A stretch of 64,000 nt of DNA from Myrica gale (taxonomy: Eukaryota > Streptophyta > Magnoliopsida > Fagales > Myricaceae). This document shows, one piece after another, positions 43,520-55,058 of the stretch. The position numbers were made by a program, and so were the translations under genes. The notes below the pieces were generated by a model. It did not search any database. It was given only the letters and a program-made list of their open reading frames with translations, and was not told where the DNA came from. The stretch spans positions 13,152,501 to 13,216,500 of the forward strand of contig OZ005613.1 of NCBI GenBank assembly GCA_963930655.1, read 5' to 3'. The stretch's first letter is position 1. Every line of letters starts with the position of its first letter.

Positions 43520-46500
43520 GCCCAACTGTGTTTGAGTAGCAAAAGCGGTAACAAACGAGTACTGGAGGCCACAGACCTGAAGGACTAGGTAGGGGTAGCA
43601 GAATTCTCCCCGCAGGGCAGTCATGAGGACATTTCGCTAGCAGAATTGTTTCAGCCAGGGGTTGCCGGATCTTCAAAACCCAGAGTGCGTCGCAAGTTTT
43701 CTATCTCCAGTAGAACAAAGCAGAGACATGGCGATGACGGGAAAACTCCAGGTTCTCATCTTAATCTTTTTTCTAAAACGGCTGAGGAGGCGGGCAAAGC
43801 CATGCCCCCACCCCCTCAATGAAGTTGATATCGTGGAACTGCCGAGGGCTGGGCGACCCTCGGCAGTGCGTGCCCTACGGGATATGGTGAAAACTATTGA
43901 CCCGATAGGGATATTTTTGATAGAAACAAAAATTTATTGTGGTTCTGTTGCTCGTGTGATGAAGAAATTGGGTTTTTCTATGTTTATTACTATCCCTCCA
44001 ATAGGAAGGAAAGAAGGGTTGGCGCTGTGTTGGCGTCCAAATTTCAATTTTAAGGTTGAGTGGGTTTCAAAAAATCTGGTGCATCTAGATGTGGAACCGG
44101 GTGGGGATGATCCCAGATTTTTTTGTTCTTTGGTTTATGGACCGCCAGTTTGGAGAGAAAAGGAATCCTTCTGGAATAAAATTTTGTCCTTTGCTCCGTC
44201 TGATAATTCCCCCTGAATTTGTATAGGGGATTTTAATGACATAGTGTGGCAGCAAGAGAAACAGGAGGGTAGACAATTCCAAGCTTCGAGTTCTAGAGGA
44301 GGGTTACTTTCATTTATGCAGAGAATGGGCTTTGTAGATTTGGGATATATAGGGTCTAAATTTACGTGGTGCAATAAAAGAGCCGGTTTGGCGAACATTC
44401 GTAGAGGTTGAATCGTGGTATTTCAAAATATTCCCTGGCGTATGGCATTACAAACTCAGACCATGTGCCATTGATTTTATGTTTGTTTGGTGATAACCAG
44501 AGGGCTCCAAAGCCTTTCAAGTTTGAAATGTTTTGGACTGGAAAAGACTCTTGCTTTGGGGTGGTAGCGGATGTTTGGGCCAGTTTTTATGACACCAATC
44601 CAACTTTTTGTTTGTTCAAAAAAATCCGTGTAGCCCGCTATGCGTTGAGAAAATGGAATAAGTAGCACTTTGGGATAATTCAAGATTCCATCTGTAGAGT
44701 GAAGGAGCAGCTTGCAGTTTGTCTACAATTGGAGGCCAGTCAATATAATCTTGACTTGGAGATTTCTCTGAAGCTGGAGTTGGATGAACAGATGCGCTGT
44801 GAAGAGGTGCTTTGGAAATAAAAATCTCGGGAGACATGGTTGACGTCCAGCGAGTTGAATACGCGATTTTATCATGCCTCCACTGTGATCCGTCGGTGTC
44901 ACAATCAGATTTTAAAAATACAAAATGACGAGCATGGGTGGATTTAGGGGCGTGCAGAGATAGGGCGTGAGATTCTGGAGTTCTATCAGGATTTATTTAC
45001 CACAAGCTCTCCCATAATTCCACTAGATCTTGAAAATTTAATAGAGCCAGTGATTTATGAGGAAGACAATGAAAGACTTACAAAAGTACCTAATGCGGAA
45101 GAAATTTTGCATACTTTGAAGAAAATGGCTCCAGACAAGGCACCCGGGCCTGATGGGATGACAGTTTTCTTTTTCCACTTTTTTTGGGAGGTGCATCTCG
45201 GATGTAGTGCAGACTGTTCAGGATTTCTTTATTCATATGAAGCTACTACCAGCTTCGAACCATACCAATCTTACCTTGATACCGAAAGTTGCCAGCCCAT
45301 CCAAGGTAACTCAGTTTCGTCCTATCAGTTTTTGTAATGTTATATATAAACTTATTTCCAAGTTGATGATTGAAAGATTGAAGCTAGTTCTTCCCAAGCT
45401 TATATGGCCATTCCAGCTTGCTTTTGTAGTGGGACGTGCTATTCAGGATAATTATATAATGGTGGCGGAAATATTTCATTGCATGAATCACAAGAGAGGG
45501 AGAGGAGGATGGATGGCTATAAAGGCGGATATGGAGAAAGCATATGATCGGGTAGAGTGGAGTTTTGTTTTAAAGGTGTTGGAACAATTTGGATTTCATT
45601 CCAAATGACTTCAGAGGGTGGAGCAGTGTATTTCTACCTCCTCCTTTTCTATACTTCTCAATGGAAGCTCGTTTGGTAGATTCCGGCCATCGAGGGGTGT
45701 TTGCCAAGGTGACCCTCTATCACCTTTGCTCTTTATCATTTGCTCTGAAGTTTTATCTAGATTGTTGATTTGTGCTAAGAATAGTTGTATGCTGAAAGGC
45801 ATCAAAATTAGTCGTGCAGCGCCTAGTATCTCTCATCTCCTCTTTGCAGATGATTTATTGCTATTCAGAAAAGCTACATCTCGAGAGGCGGCCTCTTTGG
45901 ATGAATGCCTTAGCAAGTACATGGAGTGGTCAGTGCAGAAAGTTAATAGAAACAAATCGTTGGTGCACTTCAGCAAGAATTTCCGTGGCCAGCATGCTCT
46001 TCCCATCATGGACAAGTTGAACTTAAAGAAACTGTCGTCAAAAGCAAAACACTTTGGTTTGCCATTGCTTATACCTCAAAATAAAGCTTATGTGGCGAGT
46101 GATATTAAGGAGAGGTTCTTACAGAAAATCACGGGGTGGAAGGCCAAGGTACTCTCGGAAGCTGGACGCACGATGTTGATTAAAACAGTTGCTGGTGCTA
46201 TACCTTCTTACCTTCTCAGTTTTTATTCTATGCCAAATTCATGGTGTAAGGAGTTGGATAGGGAACTGAAAAAATTTCTGGTGGGGGACAAAGGCGGGCC
46301 AATCCCGTAGTTTATCTCTAATCGATTGGAAGAAAATATGCTTACCGAAGTGGGAAGGGGATTGGGCATGAGACTTACTGCTGATATCAATTCATCACTT
46401 GTGGCGAAACTTGCTTGGACCATGCTGACCAAACAAGATAGTTTATGGGTGAGGATGTTGAGTGGGAAGTATTTACGGGGGCGGCCTTTTAAAGAAGTGG

Positions 46501-47929
46501 AGAAAAAGCTACGGACTCGTGGATTTGGAAGAGTTTAATGCAACACCGGGGTGCTTTGAAGGGAGGTTTATGCTATAAGGTGGGAAATGTGAGTGATATT
46601 CTTGCCCTTAAAGAACCGTGGGTTCCTTTGGTACCGGGTTTTAAGCCTACTCTAAGATCGGATGTAGTTGTGAATCAAGATCACTTGGTTAGAAGTTTAA
46701 TCTGTAGCGACCGAAATGAATGGAAAGTGGAGACAATACGCAGCTTATTTTCACAAGAATCTGCAGATGCAATCTTACAAATTCAATTACCATATGAGGA
46801 ATTAGAAGACTCAGTTTTCTGGCCTCTAGAAGCAACATGTGAATTTTCGGTGAAGTCAGTGTACCATTCCTTGGTGGCTACGAGAGTCTGCCACTTGAAC
46901 TCGTGGACGGCTGCAGATTAGCGTGAATTGTGGTGGCTAAAAGTGCATGAGAAACTTAAGTTATTATTATGGAAAGTTCTTTGGGACATACTGCCCACTA
47001 ATTGTAAAATTGCAGATCGGATTGGAAGAACAAATACTGAGGAGGCAGAGCTGCAATGTCCACTTTGTGGGGCAGGTATGGAGTCTCTTAGCCACCTATT
47101 ATTTCTATGCCCTTATACTCGTGTGATATGGAGTGAATCAAAATGGAAAATCAATATTATGGCTTTTGGAAATAGTACGGTGGAAGCTTGGGTTCATAAG
47201 ATTTTACATCCACATCAAAGGATTGGGATCCCTTTGCAGGAACAACATTTATTTCAGTTGTTTGCACTGAATGCCATTGACCTATTATGGTCATGTAGAA
47301 ATCGGTTGGTACACGATGGCAAGAGGTGGGAGGCAGCTGAGTTAGCTCTTATGGTGAGGAAATTGAGCTTAGAACATCATAGTGCCTGGACTCGGAAGTT
47401 GGTTCCTACTGAGCCACAGAAATGGCAGGTCCCACCGAAGAATGTTATGAAGATAAATGTTGATGTGGCCATACAGGAGGAGTTTGCAGTGGTGTCAGTG
47501 ATTATTCGGGATTCACATGGGCAGTTATGTGGCTTCCAAATGGCAAAAATTGGGGCTGTTGAGCCCATGGTTGGGGAGGCTGAAGCTGCCAAAATGGGTG
47601 TCCAGCTAGATCTTCATCTTGGCTTCTTAAATATCTTGTTAGAAGGTGATTCAGAGAGTGTAATTTCTGCAATCCAACAATACCCCCAGATTACAAACTG
47701 GAAACTCCAGATGCAAGATTGGCAGGTTCGTCATATTCGTCATGGTGCTGATGAGGCGGTGCACCAGTTCGCTCATCGAGCCGCCACTGAGTTGATCTCA
47801 AGAGGCAATTCTTGTAGTATTGAGCATTTTTCCGATTTCTCTTGGTTGGATGAGGGGTTTGATCCCCCTTAACTCTTTGTTAGGTGTTCTTTTTTCATAA
47901 ATAAGATTGGTTGTTCTGATTAAAAAAAA
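43520..47929 (+). mobile_element. L1-type LINE, 5'-truncated in ORF1, nearly full ORF2
   Basis: A perfect 17-bp duplication ATGAACATATAGTGGAA flanks the insert (43503-43519 and 47930-47946), and a short A-run ends it. The 5' end starts within the last part of ORF1 (SPQGSHEDISLAELFQPGVA). ORF2 follows through to the 3' UTR, where AATAAGATTGG precedes the tail. This is the longest LINE in the window. Confidence 0.92.
43819..47873 (+). pseudogene. LINE ORF2: endonuclease, reverse transcriptase, zf-RVT, RNase H-like
   Basis: It starts MKLISWNCRGLG at 43819 (AP-endonuclease), with IETKI, ICIGDFNDIVWQ and SDHVPL following. Reverse transcriptase motifs are APGPDGMTVFF, LIPKVASPSKVTQFRPISFC, KADMEKAYDRVEW, RGVCQGDPLSPLLF, the catalytic LLFADDLLLF and AGRTMLIKTV. 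The zf-RVT domain (CPLCGAGMESLSHLLFLCP) and an RNase H-like end (KINVDVAIQEEF, VGEAEAAKMG, EGDSESVISAI) close it. Frameshifts (one just after WNCRGLGDP) and stops at about 44214, 44661, 45605, 46307, 46535 and 46918 disable it. Each block between breaks is still well conserved, so the insertion is not very old. Confidence 0.9.
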
Positions 47930-47946
47930 ATGAACATATAGTGGAA

Positions 47947-48529
47947 TGAATATGATGATTTTCAATGCGTGTATGCATCTTTCCCCACGGACCCCACCCC
48001 ACAATACATTTCTTAGATTACTATACAATATACAATAGAATGGTGCAAACAAGATAAACTTGTGAACCAGAGATCTTCCAAAGGTAAGAGTAGTGTGAAT
48101 CCAAGTTGGGAACCATCAGCAGTGCAACCAAAGGGGATCCTGACAAAAAACAGCAGAACAACACACCAACAGCACCAAAAAGTTGACACGCGTCGGCGTC
48201 AACTCGCCAAACAGAGGGGAAGATGCAGATCGAATCCAGAAAGGAGCAGCCCTACTGTGCGTGTCACCAAACCCAAACTGTTGTGTGTGCAGAGAGAAGC
48301 GAGAAGGCCAGATCTGGTATGAATTCCATCTGGCTGGCCGGAATCCAGCCAGTTGAGGGTGGGCGGGCAGTCAGGTGAAGGCAGAGCTCCTTCTGCTGCC
48401 CAAAGAGAGCAAGGTAGAAGGGTTTGTCTAGAGAGAGGGGAAGAGTCTCTCTCTCTAGACAAAAAGGTAGCTTTTTTTAACGCTCTCAATGACTTTCCAA
48501 GTTTTTTGGTTTTTGTTGAGAAATTTTGG
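47947..48529. other. No gene seen
   Basis: Contains a hairpin at about 48427-48461 (GTCTAGAGAGAG ... CTCTCTCTAGAC). No recognisable protein on either strand; the 183-codon minus-strand frame starting at 48750 has no family and overlaps LINE sequence. Confidence 0.4.
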
Positions 48530-48720
48530 TAGGAGAGAGTCGATGGTACGCTTATGTTCCAGCTATGCTCTAGTTTGAGGTCATTGAAAATAGAGCTGAA
48601 AAAGCTGAATGGAGTGTATTTTTCAGATATCACAAGGAAGGTGCAAGAAACAAAGTAGGAACTTGATCTTGTCCAAAGTGACATGAACCAAGCGGTTAAC
48701 CAAGATGAATCTGAAACATG
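48530..48720 (+). mobile_element. LINE ORF2 linker fragment
   Basis: The plus strand reads VDGTLMFQLCSSLRSLKIEL, then KKLNGVYFSDITRKVQETK, a stop, and ELDLVQSDMNQAV. This is the helical linker between endonuclease and reverse transcriptase of plant L1 elements. Nothing recognisable follows, so it is an isolated scrap. Confidence 0.7.
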
Positions 48721-49717
48721 GACGAGGAGGGAGGGAGGGAATGAATTCAATCCAGACAGTACAGATCCAGGCTCGTCCAGACCAACGCTGGATTCATCCC
48801 CACAAATACGGGGCCTTCAGTTGCGCCACATCATTTAAATTAGAGCAGTTAGATCGCACTAGTCTAGGCTTGTCTCCAGCAGGTTTGGCACGACCGGCTC
48901 TCTTGTTTTTCGTCTTCCTAGCCGACAGATATATATTCTCCTTTACTTTTCTTTCTCCCAAAATCTCCTTTTTTTCTCAATATTTGAATGTATTGTTGTT
49001 TTATGAATTTGGAGAAATTTAATTGATTCTAGTATTGGATGTCGGAGACCCACTTGCCAAGAACAAATCTGAGCTCGCATCATGCCAAAGACGATGGAAG
49101 TGAAGATGTTGAGGCACACAAAGGCGGTGGAGGTGACGAGAGGAATGAATTAAAGAGTGTATTTTCTCCATAAATCCCATCGAAGTCTAAAGGAGATTTG
49201 ATTTTTGTTGGTGGAGAAAAGAAAAATTTTCAGTTCACAAGTCTTGTTGCTCGAAGGATGGTTTTGTTTTCATTGAGACTTCCTTCATTTGCAGACTCTC
49301 TTCTGTAATCACAAGTGAATATATTGTATTTTGTGAATCTGTTGTAGTTATTAGGTCATTCAGTTCAATTTAGTTATTCATAGATTTCTTAGAATATTAT
49401 TGCACATGTAGTGTTTGTTAGGATGCTCGAGAGAAATGAGCAGGTTTGTTAGACATTCTTGTATAAGGAGCACATTCTGTAATATTCATTGCAATGAGAT
49501 ATACATGTATCAAGTTAAGACAACATAATAGATGAGTATAACATATTTCAGCTTTAAAGAGATTGTAGCATATGGCCTCAACCCAAATTCAAGAGTTTGA
49601 ACAATGAAGTCATGTTTCCATCATCGTCAACAGAAACGAGTGTTTCACTCTCCTCTTGTTTGTTGGCTGAATCCCATCTTTCTACGTTTTTTTTCTTTCT
49701 GGGCATCTTTCTGAGTT
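48721..49717. other. No gene seen
   Basis: Mixed-composition DNA without a coding pattern or terminal repeats that I can identify. Confidence 0.4.
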
Positions 49718-49965
49718 CACTACAAAAAAAAATCGCATTTAAAGCACGCTTTTTATGACCGTCATTATGAGACTGCTGTTAAAAACTTCATTGTCTTTTA
49801 ACAACGGTCTCTTTAACGACGGTCATGAAAACCGCCGCTATAGGTGACTTTTAACGGCGTTTTTTTATAATCGTCGTTAAAAAGACAGATGTTAAAAGAC
49901 AGTGAAGTTTTTAACAGCAGTCTTTTTAACGACGGTCACGAGAAACGAGGCTGAAAGTCACCTAT
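49718..49965. mobile_element. Left end of a CACTA element, truncated
   Basis: Starts CACTACAAAAAAAAATCGC and continues with TTTTAACAACGGTC, AAAACCGCCGCTATAGG and TTTTAACGGCGTTTTT units, the same family as the element at 24140-26763. It breaks off at about 49965 with no right end. Confidence 0.8.
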
Positions 49966-50409
49966 ATCATCTCCTTTTCATAGTTGGTCTTTAATTCTAC
50001 TTATAATTAACCCATACGGTTATAAGTTTTGTTTCAAGTGGAAACAAGTAGAGTCAATGAGAGCTTTGTTTCAAGTGGCAAATGCAATTTAATTATGATC
50101 TCTCTCGTAATAGTATTTTGATAAAGCAGGGTGTTATCCAAAAGCTTCAATCTTTACTCAAATATATGGGTAAGACTACACATTCCGACACCTCTATACT
50201 GCTTGAATGCATGATCAACAAGTGTGCAAGAATAATTAACATAGTGCATAGAAAAAAAACTGACATGGTGACTCAGAGCAATATTCTCGAGCATTCGACC
50301 GAGCCGTTAATGTGCATTACAAATTCAGACTTTGACTGAGGTCATTCTGTTATGGAATGTGCCTCTCAGTACATGTCTGGATCCTTACCTTCTGGACCAA
50401 AACCGTTCC
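49966..50409. other. No gene recognised
   Basis: An 85-codon frame (50082-50339) has no family I know. It may be worn LINE or host DNA. Confidence 0.35.
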
Positions 50410-50881
50410 CCAAAATCAGTGGCTAAATCTGGGGAATTAAAGTTCTAAATTTTTCATCCAGGCTGTGAAAAATTTCCATAATAGGAGTTGTATCATATCG
50501 GTAACTTTGGAGGATGGGAGATGACTGGTTGCTCTGGAAGAAATTAGATGTCATTGTTGAATATTATACGTAGTTATGGAAGAAACCAGCCTATCAAGAG
50601 CCTTTGAATAGAGATGAAGTAGAGAATGCGTGCAGAAATAGTGTCTCGCGACCAACAAAGTAAACTGCAAGCGGAAGTCACTATAGAGGAGATCAGAGTT
50701 GCTTTATTTTCCATTAATGATGATAACGCTCCCGGTCCAGACGGGTATAACTCAGTGTTCTTCAAGAGAGTGTGGAGCATTGTCGGGGACAGTTTTATTG
50801 CCCTATCAAATCATTTTTCCAGGATGGGCGCCTCCTCAAATAGGTTGATTGCACTGCTGTTTCATTAATCCCCAAGGCAAA

Positions 50882-51123
50882 AGTTATTGTGTGAGTGAAG
50901 CTATTGTGTGAGTGTGTGAGTGAACGGATGAGATTAGAAGTTGAGAAATCTAACGGCTGAAAAAATGACACGTCAATTAATGAACCCGACCCACGAACCC
51001 GACCCGCACAACCGACCCGGTTTCATTAATTGACGTGACATTTTGTCAGCCGTTAGATTTCTTAACTTTTAATCTCACACGTCTACTCACACACTCACAC
51101 AATAGCTTCACTCACACAATAAC
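50882..51123. mobile_element. MITE with very long inverted repeats inside LINE-3
   Basis: The outer 40 bp (AGTTATTGTGTGAGTGAAGC ...) are perfectly inverted at the two ends, and similarity continues for about 105 bp per arm (ATCTAACGGCTGA, CACGTCAATTAATGAA). The short centre is built of GACCCG / CGGGTC motifs. It splits the LINE between its IALLFH (about 50860) and FRPISCC (about 51180) blocks. The flanks TAATCCCCAAGG and TAATTCTTAAGG may be a decayed duplication. Confidence 0.88.
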
Positions 51124-51790
51124 TAGCCTCTAATTCTTAAGGTCTCTAATGCTTCTTTTCTTAGAGATTTCAGGCCTATCTCCTGCTGCAATACAATATA
51201 CAAATGTATTACCAAGATTCTGACAAAGAGAATGGAGAGTATCACAAGGATAACGATCCACTGAGGTGTGGTATTAAAGTGGACTTAATGAAGGCTTCTG
51301 ATCACGTACGTTGGGATTTCCTTTTTTTGGTGCTGGAGGTTTTTGGATTTCCATCTCGGTTTATCAATTGGATCCGAGAGTGTGTAATCAATACGCGGTT
51401 CTCTATTAAAATTAATTGTACTCTATGTGGATTCTTCCCGAGGGAACGTGGCTTACATCAGGGAGACTCAAGGTCACCATATCTATGCACTTTAGTCATG
51501 GAGACTTTCTCGGTCATCATAGCCAATATGGCAGCAAATCCCAATTGTGAGTTCCACTCTAAATGTAAAGAAAAAATAAAAAAATACAGCTATCCCACTT
51601 GTGTTTTGCGGAAGATTTGCTGATTTTCTCGAAAGCTTCGGTGACTTTTATCTCGCTAGTCAAGGAGTGTGGGACGCTAGTATTGGGGATATCTTAGTTC
51701 TTATTCTTAATGCTGCCAAAAGCAAAAATTTTATTTGTGGGACGCGGCAGGAGGCAATGGAGATTATAGAGCTGTTGGGTTTCTCTGAAG

Positions 51791-51813
51791 GAGTTCGGAT
51801 GGAATCCGAACTC
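51791..51813. mobile_element. 23-bp palindromic insertion with 9-bp TSD
   Basis: GAGTTCGGAT, spacer GGA, then ATCCGAACTC, flanked by TCTCTGAAG at 51782-51790 and 51814-51822. Removing 23 + 9 bases restores the conserved LINE frame GFSEGDFPIRYL, so this is a real insertion and not LINE sequence. Confidence 0.8.
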
Positions 51814-52542
51814 TCTCTGAAGGTGACTTTCCTATTCGCTACCTTAGTGTCCAACTCATATCTACTAGACTGCGAAGCATTGACTGCGGTATTCTTGCTG
51901 AAAAAATTCTGGTACGCGCGAACAGCTGGACTAATCAGTTTCTCTCATTTGCCGGCCGGCTTCAATTGGTTACATCTATTCTATTTGCTATTCAAACATA
52001 TTTGTCATCAATGTTCATCCTTCCTAAAGCAACTCTGGTAAGCATAAACCGTATTTTGAAGGCGTTTCTTTGGAAAGGAAAAGTGCTGAAGAATGGGGGA
52101 GAGAAGGATGATGAAGTGAGGTCTGTAGACCAAAATCCTTTGGTGGTTTAGTGGTACTGGTACCCAATCTGATTACGTGGAACCAGGCGACTAATATTAA
52201 GCACATCTGAAATATATTCCAGCCTTCTGCTGAGTCAATTTGGGTGAAACAGGTAAGAGAGAATGTGCTAAAGGGGTGATCACTCTGGTATGTACCAATT
52301 CCAGCGAACTCTTCATGAAGTTAGCGAAAAATACTTCGACTGAGACACCTAGTGAAGGAAAAAATCAAAATAGTACCCAGTGGGCCCTCTATTTTTGCAG
52401 ACCAATCAAGAGTCCAAATTGGACCCGAAGACCAGAGTTCGAGATATCATATTAGATGGTGATTGGGATTGGCCTAGTAGCGAGTTTTGAAATAGAGTTC
52501 ATGAGCTAACACTCCAATTTTAACCTAAGGATTAGCATAGTT

Positions 52543-53697
52543 GACTACTCGGGCTATTTACTTCGTCAGATTAACTACTCTTTTATTGCATTAATTCCGA
52601 AAATCAACAGCCCCTCTAGAGTGGAACAATTTAGTCCAATTGCCCTTTGTAATGTTTGTTACGAGATTATAGCAAAATTATTGGCTAATCGGTTGAAGAC
52701 CTTGCTGCCCAAGATTATTTCTACTAATCAATCTGCCTTTGTACCCGATCGTACGATTCAAGACAACTCAATTAGTGCTTAGGAGGTTTTGCATTCCATG
52801 AATTGAAAGAAGGGCAGCAGCAGTTTGATGGTGCCCAGAAAATCGATATGGCGCAAGCATACGACCGTCTTGAATGGACTTCCATCCTCCATGCTCTCCG
52901 CTTCTTTGGCTTTAGTTCGGATTGGCTACAGTTAATCAGCCAATGCATATCTTCGGTCTCATATTCCCTTTTGTTAAATGGCAGTATTTTTGGGCGTTTC
53001 TCTCCTACACGTGGGCTGAAACAGGGACCCTCTGTCCCCTTTCTATTTATTCTCACTGCTGAAGCTTTATCACGTCAATTCCATAGGGTCGAGAGAGTTG
53101 GGCTTCTTTATGCAATTAAACCTTCTCAGCATGCACCTGTGGTCTCTCATTTATCCTTTGCAGATGACCTTCTTGTCTTTTGCAGGGCCAACCTTAGCGA
53201 ACCTCGGACAGTGGAAAGAATTTTGCAAGACTATTGTACCTGGTCTGGTCAACTGGTTAATAAGTCTAAATCTTCCATCCACTTCAGTCCAAATACTCTC
53301 CCAGAAGTAAGAGCTGCTATTACAGATGCTCTTCAGCTGCAACCTATGAAGAAGAATAGCAATATCTGGGCCTACCTTTGTTTTGGGGAGGGACAAAGCT
53401 CAACATTTCAGCTTAGTTAAAGAAAGAATACAAACCAAATTAACGGGGTGGAAGTGTAAGACCCTCGCACAAGCTGGCCGTACCACACTTATCAAGTCGG
53501 TGGCCACTACTCTCCCTCAATATTTTATGCAATCCTTGCATTTTCCAGCGGGTTGGTGCTCTAGAGTTGATAAATTGGTGAAAGATTTGTGGTGGGGCTT
53601 CCCCACAAACAAGACCCATAATTACACTCCTAAAGCTTGGCACTCAATTTATCAACCTAAGTTATTTGGTGGGTTGGGCATACAACCTAACAACCCT
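52543..53697 (+). pseudogene. LINE reverse transcriptase fragment, copy 4A
   Basis: Encodes NYSFIALIPKINSPSRVEQF, NQSAFVPDRTIQDNSISA, DMAQAYDRLEW, LSFADDLLVFCRA (catalytic FADD kept), ILQDYCTWSGQLVNKSKSSI and AGRTTLIKSVATTLPQYFMQ. Stops at SA*EV and MN*KK, and a shift at the usual GDPLSP motif, disable it. It is nearly identical to copy 4B at 62790-64000 and shares its left breakpoint (GACTACTCGG). It ends where minus-strand LINE-2 begins. Confidence 0.88.
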
Positions 53698-53922
53698 GAT
53701 TTTGGAAAAAAGGACCCATGCAGAAGTCACATTCCTCGGTTTTCTCCAAGTATCCGCAATAACCCCAAAACAAGTCTCCTCCCTAGCCCAAAACTGCTCA
53801 AACTTAAAACTCTTAGCTAATTTCGCTTCTTCCCAAAAAAAGTTGACAATAAGGGGAATAGGATCAGAAGTAGTAACCGCATAATGGTGAACACCTGCAT
53901 TGGGAAAATCCAACCTCCATTG
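53662..53922 (-). pseudogene. LINE-2 endonuclease, distal piece beyond the copia insertion
   Basis: Minus strand WRLDFPNAGVHHYAVTTSDP, FKFEQFWAREETCFGVIADT, VLFSKIRVVRL. This is the end of the endonuclease domain and continues exactly from the piece at 60209-60817 if the copia insertion and one CATTG copy are removed. Its far end meets LINE copy 4A head-on at about 53690. Confidence 0.88.
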
Positions 53923-53948
53923 TGTGAGTCTAAATAACAACCCAAGAA

Positions 53949-55023
53949 GAATGTCAAGGTTTTTCTTTCCTTGAGTAAATCTTGCAAGATCATTTGTAAG
54001 AGAGTCAACTTTCACTTTCAAGATGTCATTTTCTACAATCAAAATATTTGACTCACTTTGCAAAGGTTTTTCATTTTCTTTTGTGGTCCTTGCAAGATCA
54101 TCTCTAAGAGATATGACTTGACTTTTCAAAGTATTATTCTCTTTTGCAATACTTTCAAAATTCTTTTTGAGAGAACAATATTTTGAAAATATTCTTCTTA
54201 GTTCAACGTATTGTTCATCAAATGCATCTTGCAATTCATCAAGTGAGAAGGAATAAATTAAAGAGTCTTGTACCTCATCTTCATCTTCCTTTGCCATGAA
54301 GCATATGTTTGCAACTTCTTCATCACTAGAACATGAGACTTTCAAGGCAATGCCTCTTTTTCCTTTTTCTTCATCCTCATCTCTCTTTACTTGATCCATC
54401 TCATGTGTCATGAGAGATCCCATGAGCTCATCCAAAGAAAGTTTTGTCAAGTCTTTGGCTTCTTGAATGACGGTGACCTTGGGTTCCCAAGCTTTTGATA
54501 GACACCTAAGGATCTTTCTCACCATTTCAATGTTAGTATACCAAGAAATTTAAGATCATTTATAATATCGGTAAAGCGAGTAAAGATAGATGATATAGAT
54601 TAATCGGATTTCATCTTGAAAAGCTCATAATTATGAACAAGCATACTAATTTTATTTTCCTTGACTTGATGTGTACCTTCATGAGCTACTTGGAGTTTAT
54701 CCCAAATTTGTTTCGCGGTATCACAACCGGAAACACGTTTGAATTCATTTGCATCAAGTGCACAATACAAAACATTCATAGCTTTCGCATTTAAAGACAA
54801 GTCTAAGATCAACATCATCAAAATCTTTTTCATCCCTCAACTTACCATCCTTGTCTTTAGGGAATTCAGGTCCATTAGAGATAACTCTCCATAGTTCATA
54901 ATCCACGGCTTTGATGTAAATCCTCATCCTAGCCTTCCAATAATTGTAACAAGTTCTATTGAACAAGGGAGGTCTATTTGTGGATTGACCTTCAGCTAAG
55001 GAGGTATTAATAAGGGTTGTCAT
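53949..55023 (-). pseudogene. Copia gag (UBN2-type), frameshifted and truncated
   Basis: Starts MTTLINTSLAEGQSTNRPPL at 55023, then YNYWKARMRIYIKAVDYELW, CDTAKQIWDKLQVAHEGT, and in other frames MVRKILRCLSKAWEPKVTVI, LDELMGSLMTHEMDQ, a long coiled coil and GKKNLDILLG, where it is cut. This is the gag_pre/UBN2 part of a copia polyprotein, the nucleocapsid precursor. The CCHC knuckle is missing. The last frame runs on through the LTR remnant into LINE-2, giving a 287-codon chimeric frame (54525-53662). Confidence 0.85.
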
Positions 55024-55044
55024 AGATAGAGATATTAAACCTCA

Positions 55045-55056
55045 GCTCTGATACCA
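55045..55056 (-). other. Primer-binding site, tRNA-iMet type
   Basis: TGGTATCAGAGC on the minus strand, two bases from the LTR end, complementary to the 3' end of initiator tRNA-Met as in most plant copia elements. It sets the element's orientation. Confidence 0.9.
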
Positions 55057-55058
55057 AT

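Larger units (their letters stand above)
50410..52510 (+). pseudogene. LINE ORF2 relic of a different L1 lineage (LINE-3)
   Basis: Blocks in order: AVKNFHNRSCIISVTLEDG, EIRVALFSINDDNAPGPDGY, then after a MITE the block NASFLRDFRPISCCN, KVDLMKASDHVRWDFLF, RGLHQGDSRSPYL, GFSEG / DFPIRYLSVQL (split by a 23-bp insert), FAGRLQLVTSILFAIQTY, ENVLKG, SLWYVPIPANSS and ILDGDWDWPSSEF. The catalytic FADD motif region is scrambled. Many stops and shifts. The zf-RVT and RNase H ends are not seen. Confidence 0.85.

Noticed and set aside
48199..48750. 183-codon minus-strand frame
   Set aside because: It overlaps a plus-strand LINE linker fragment and has no family resemblance.
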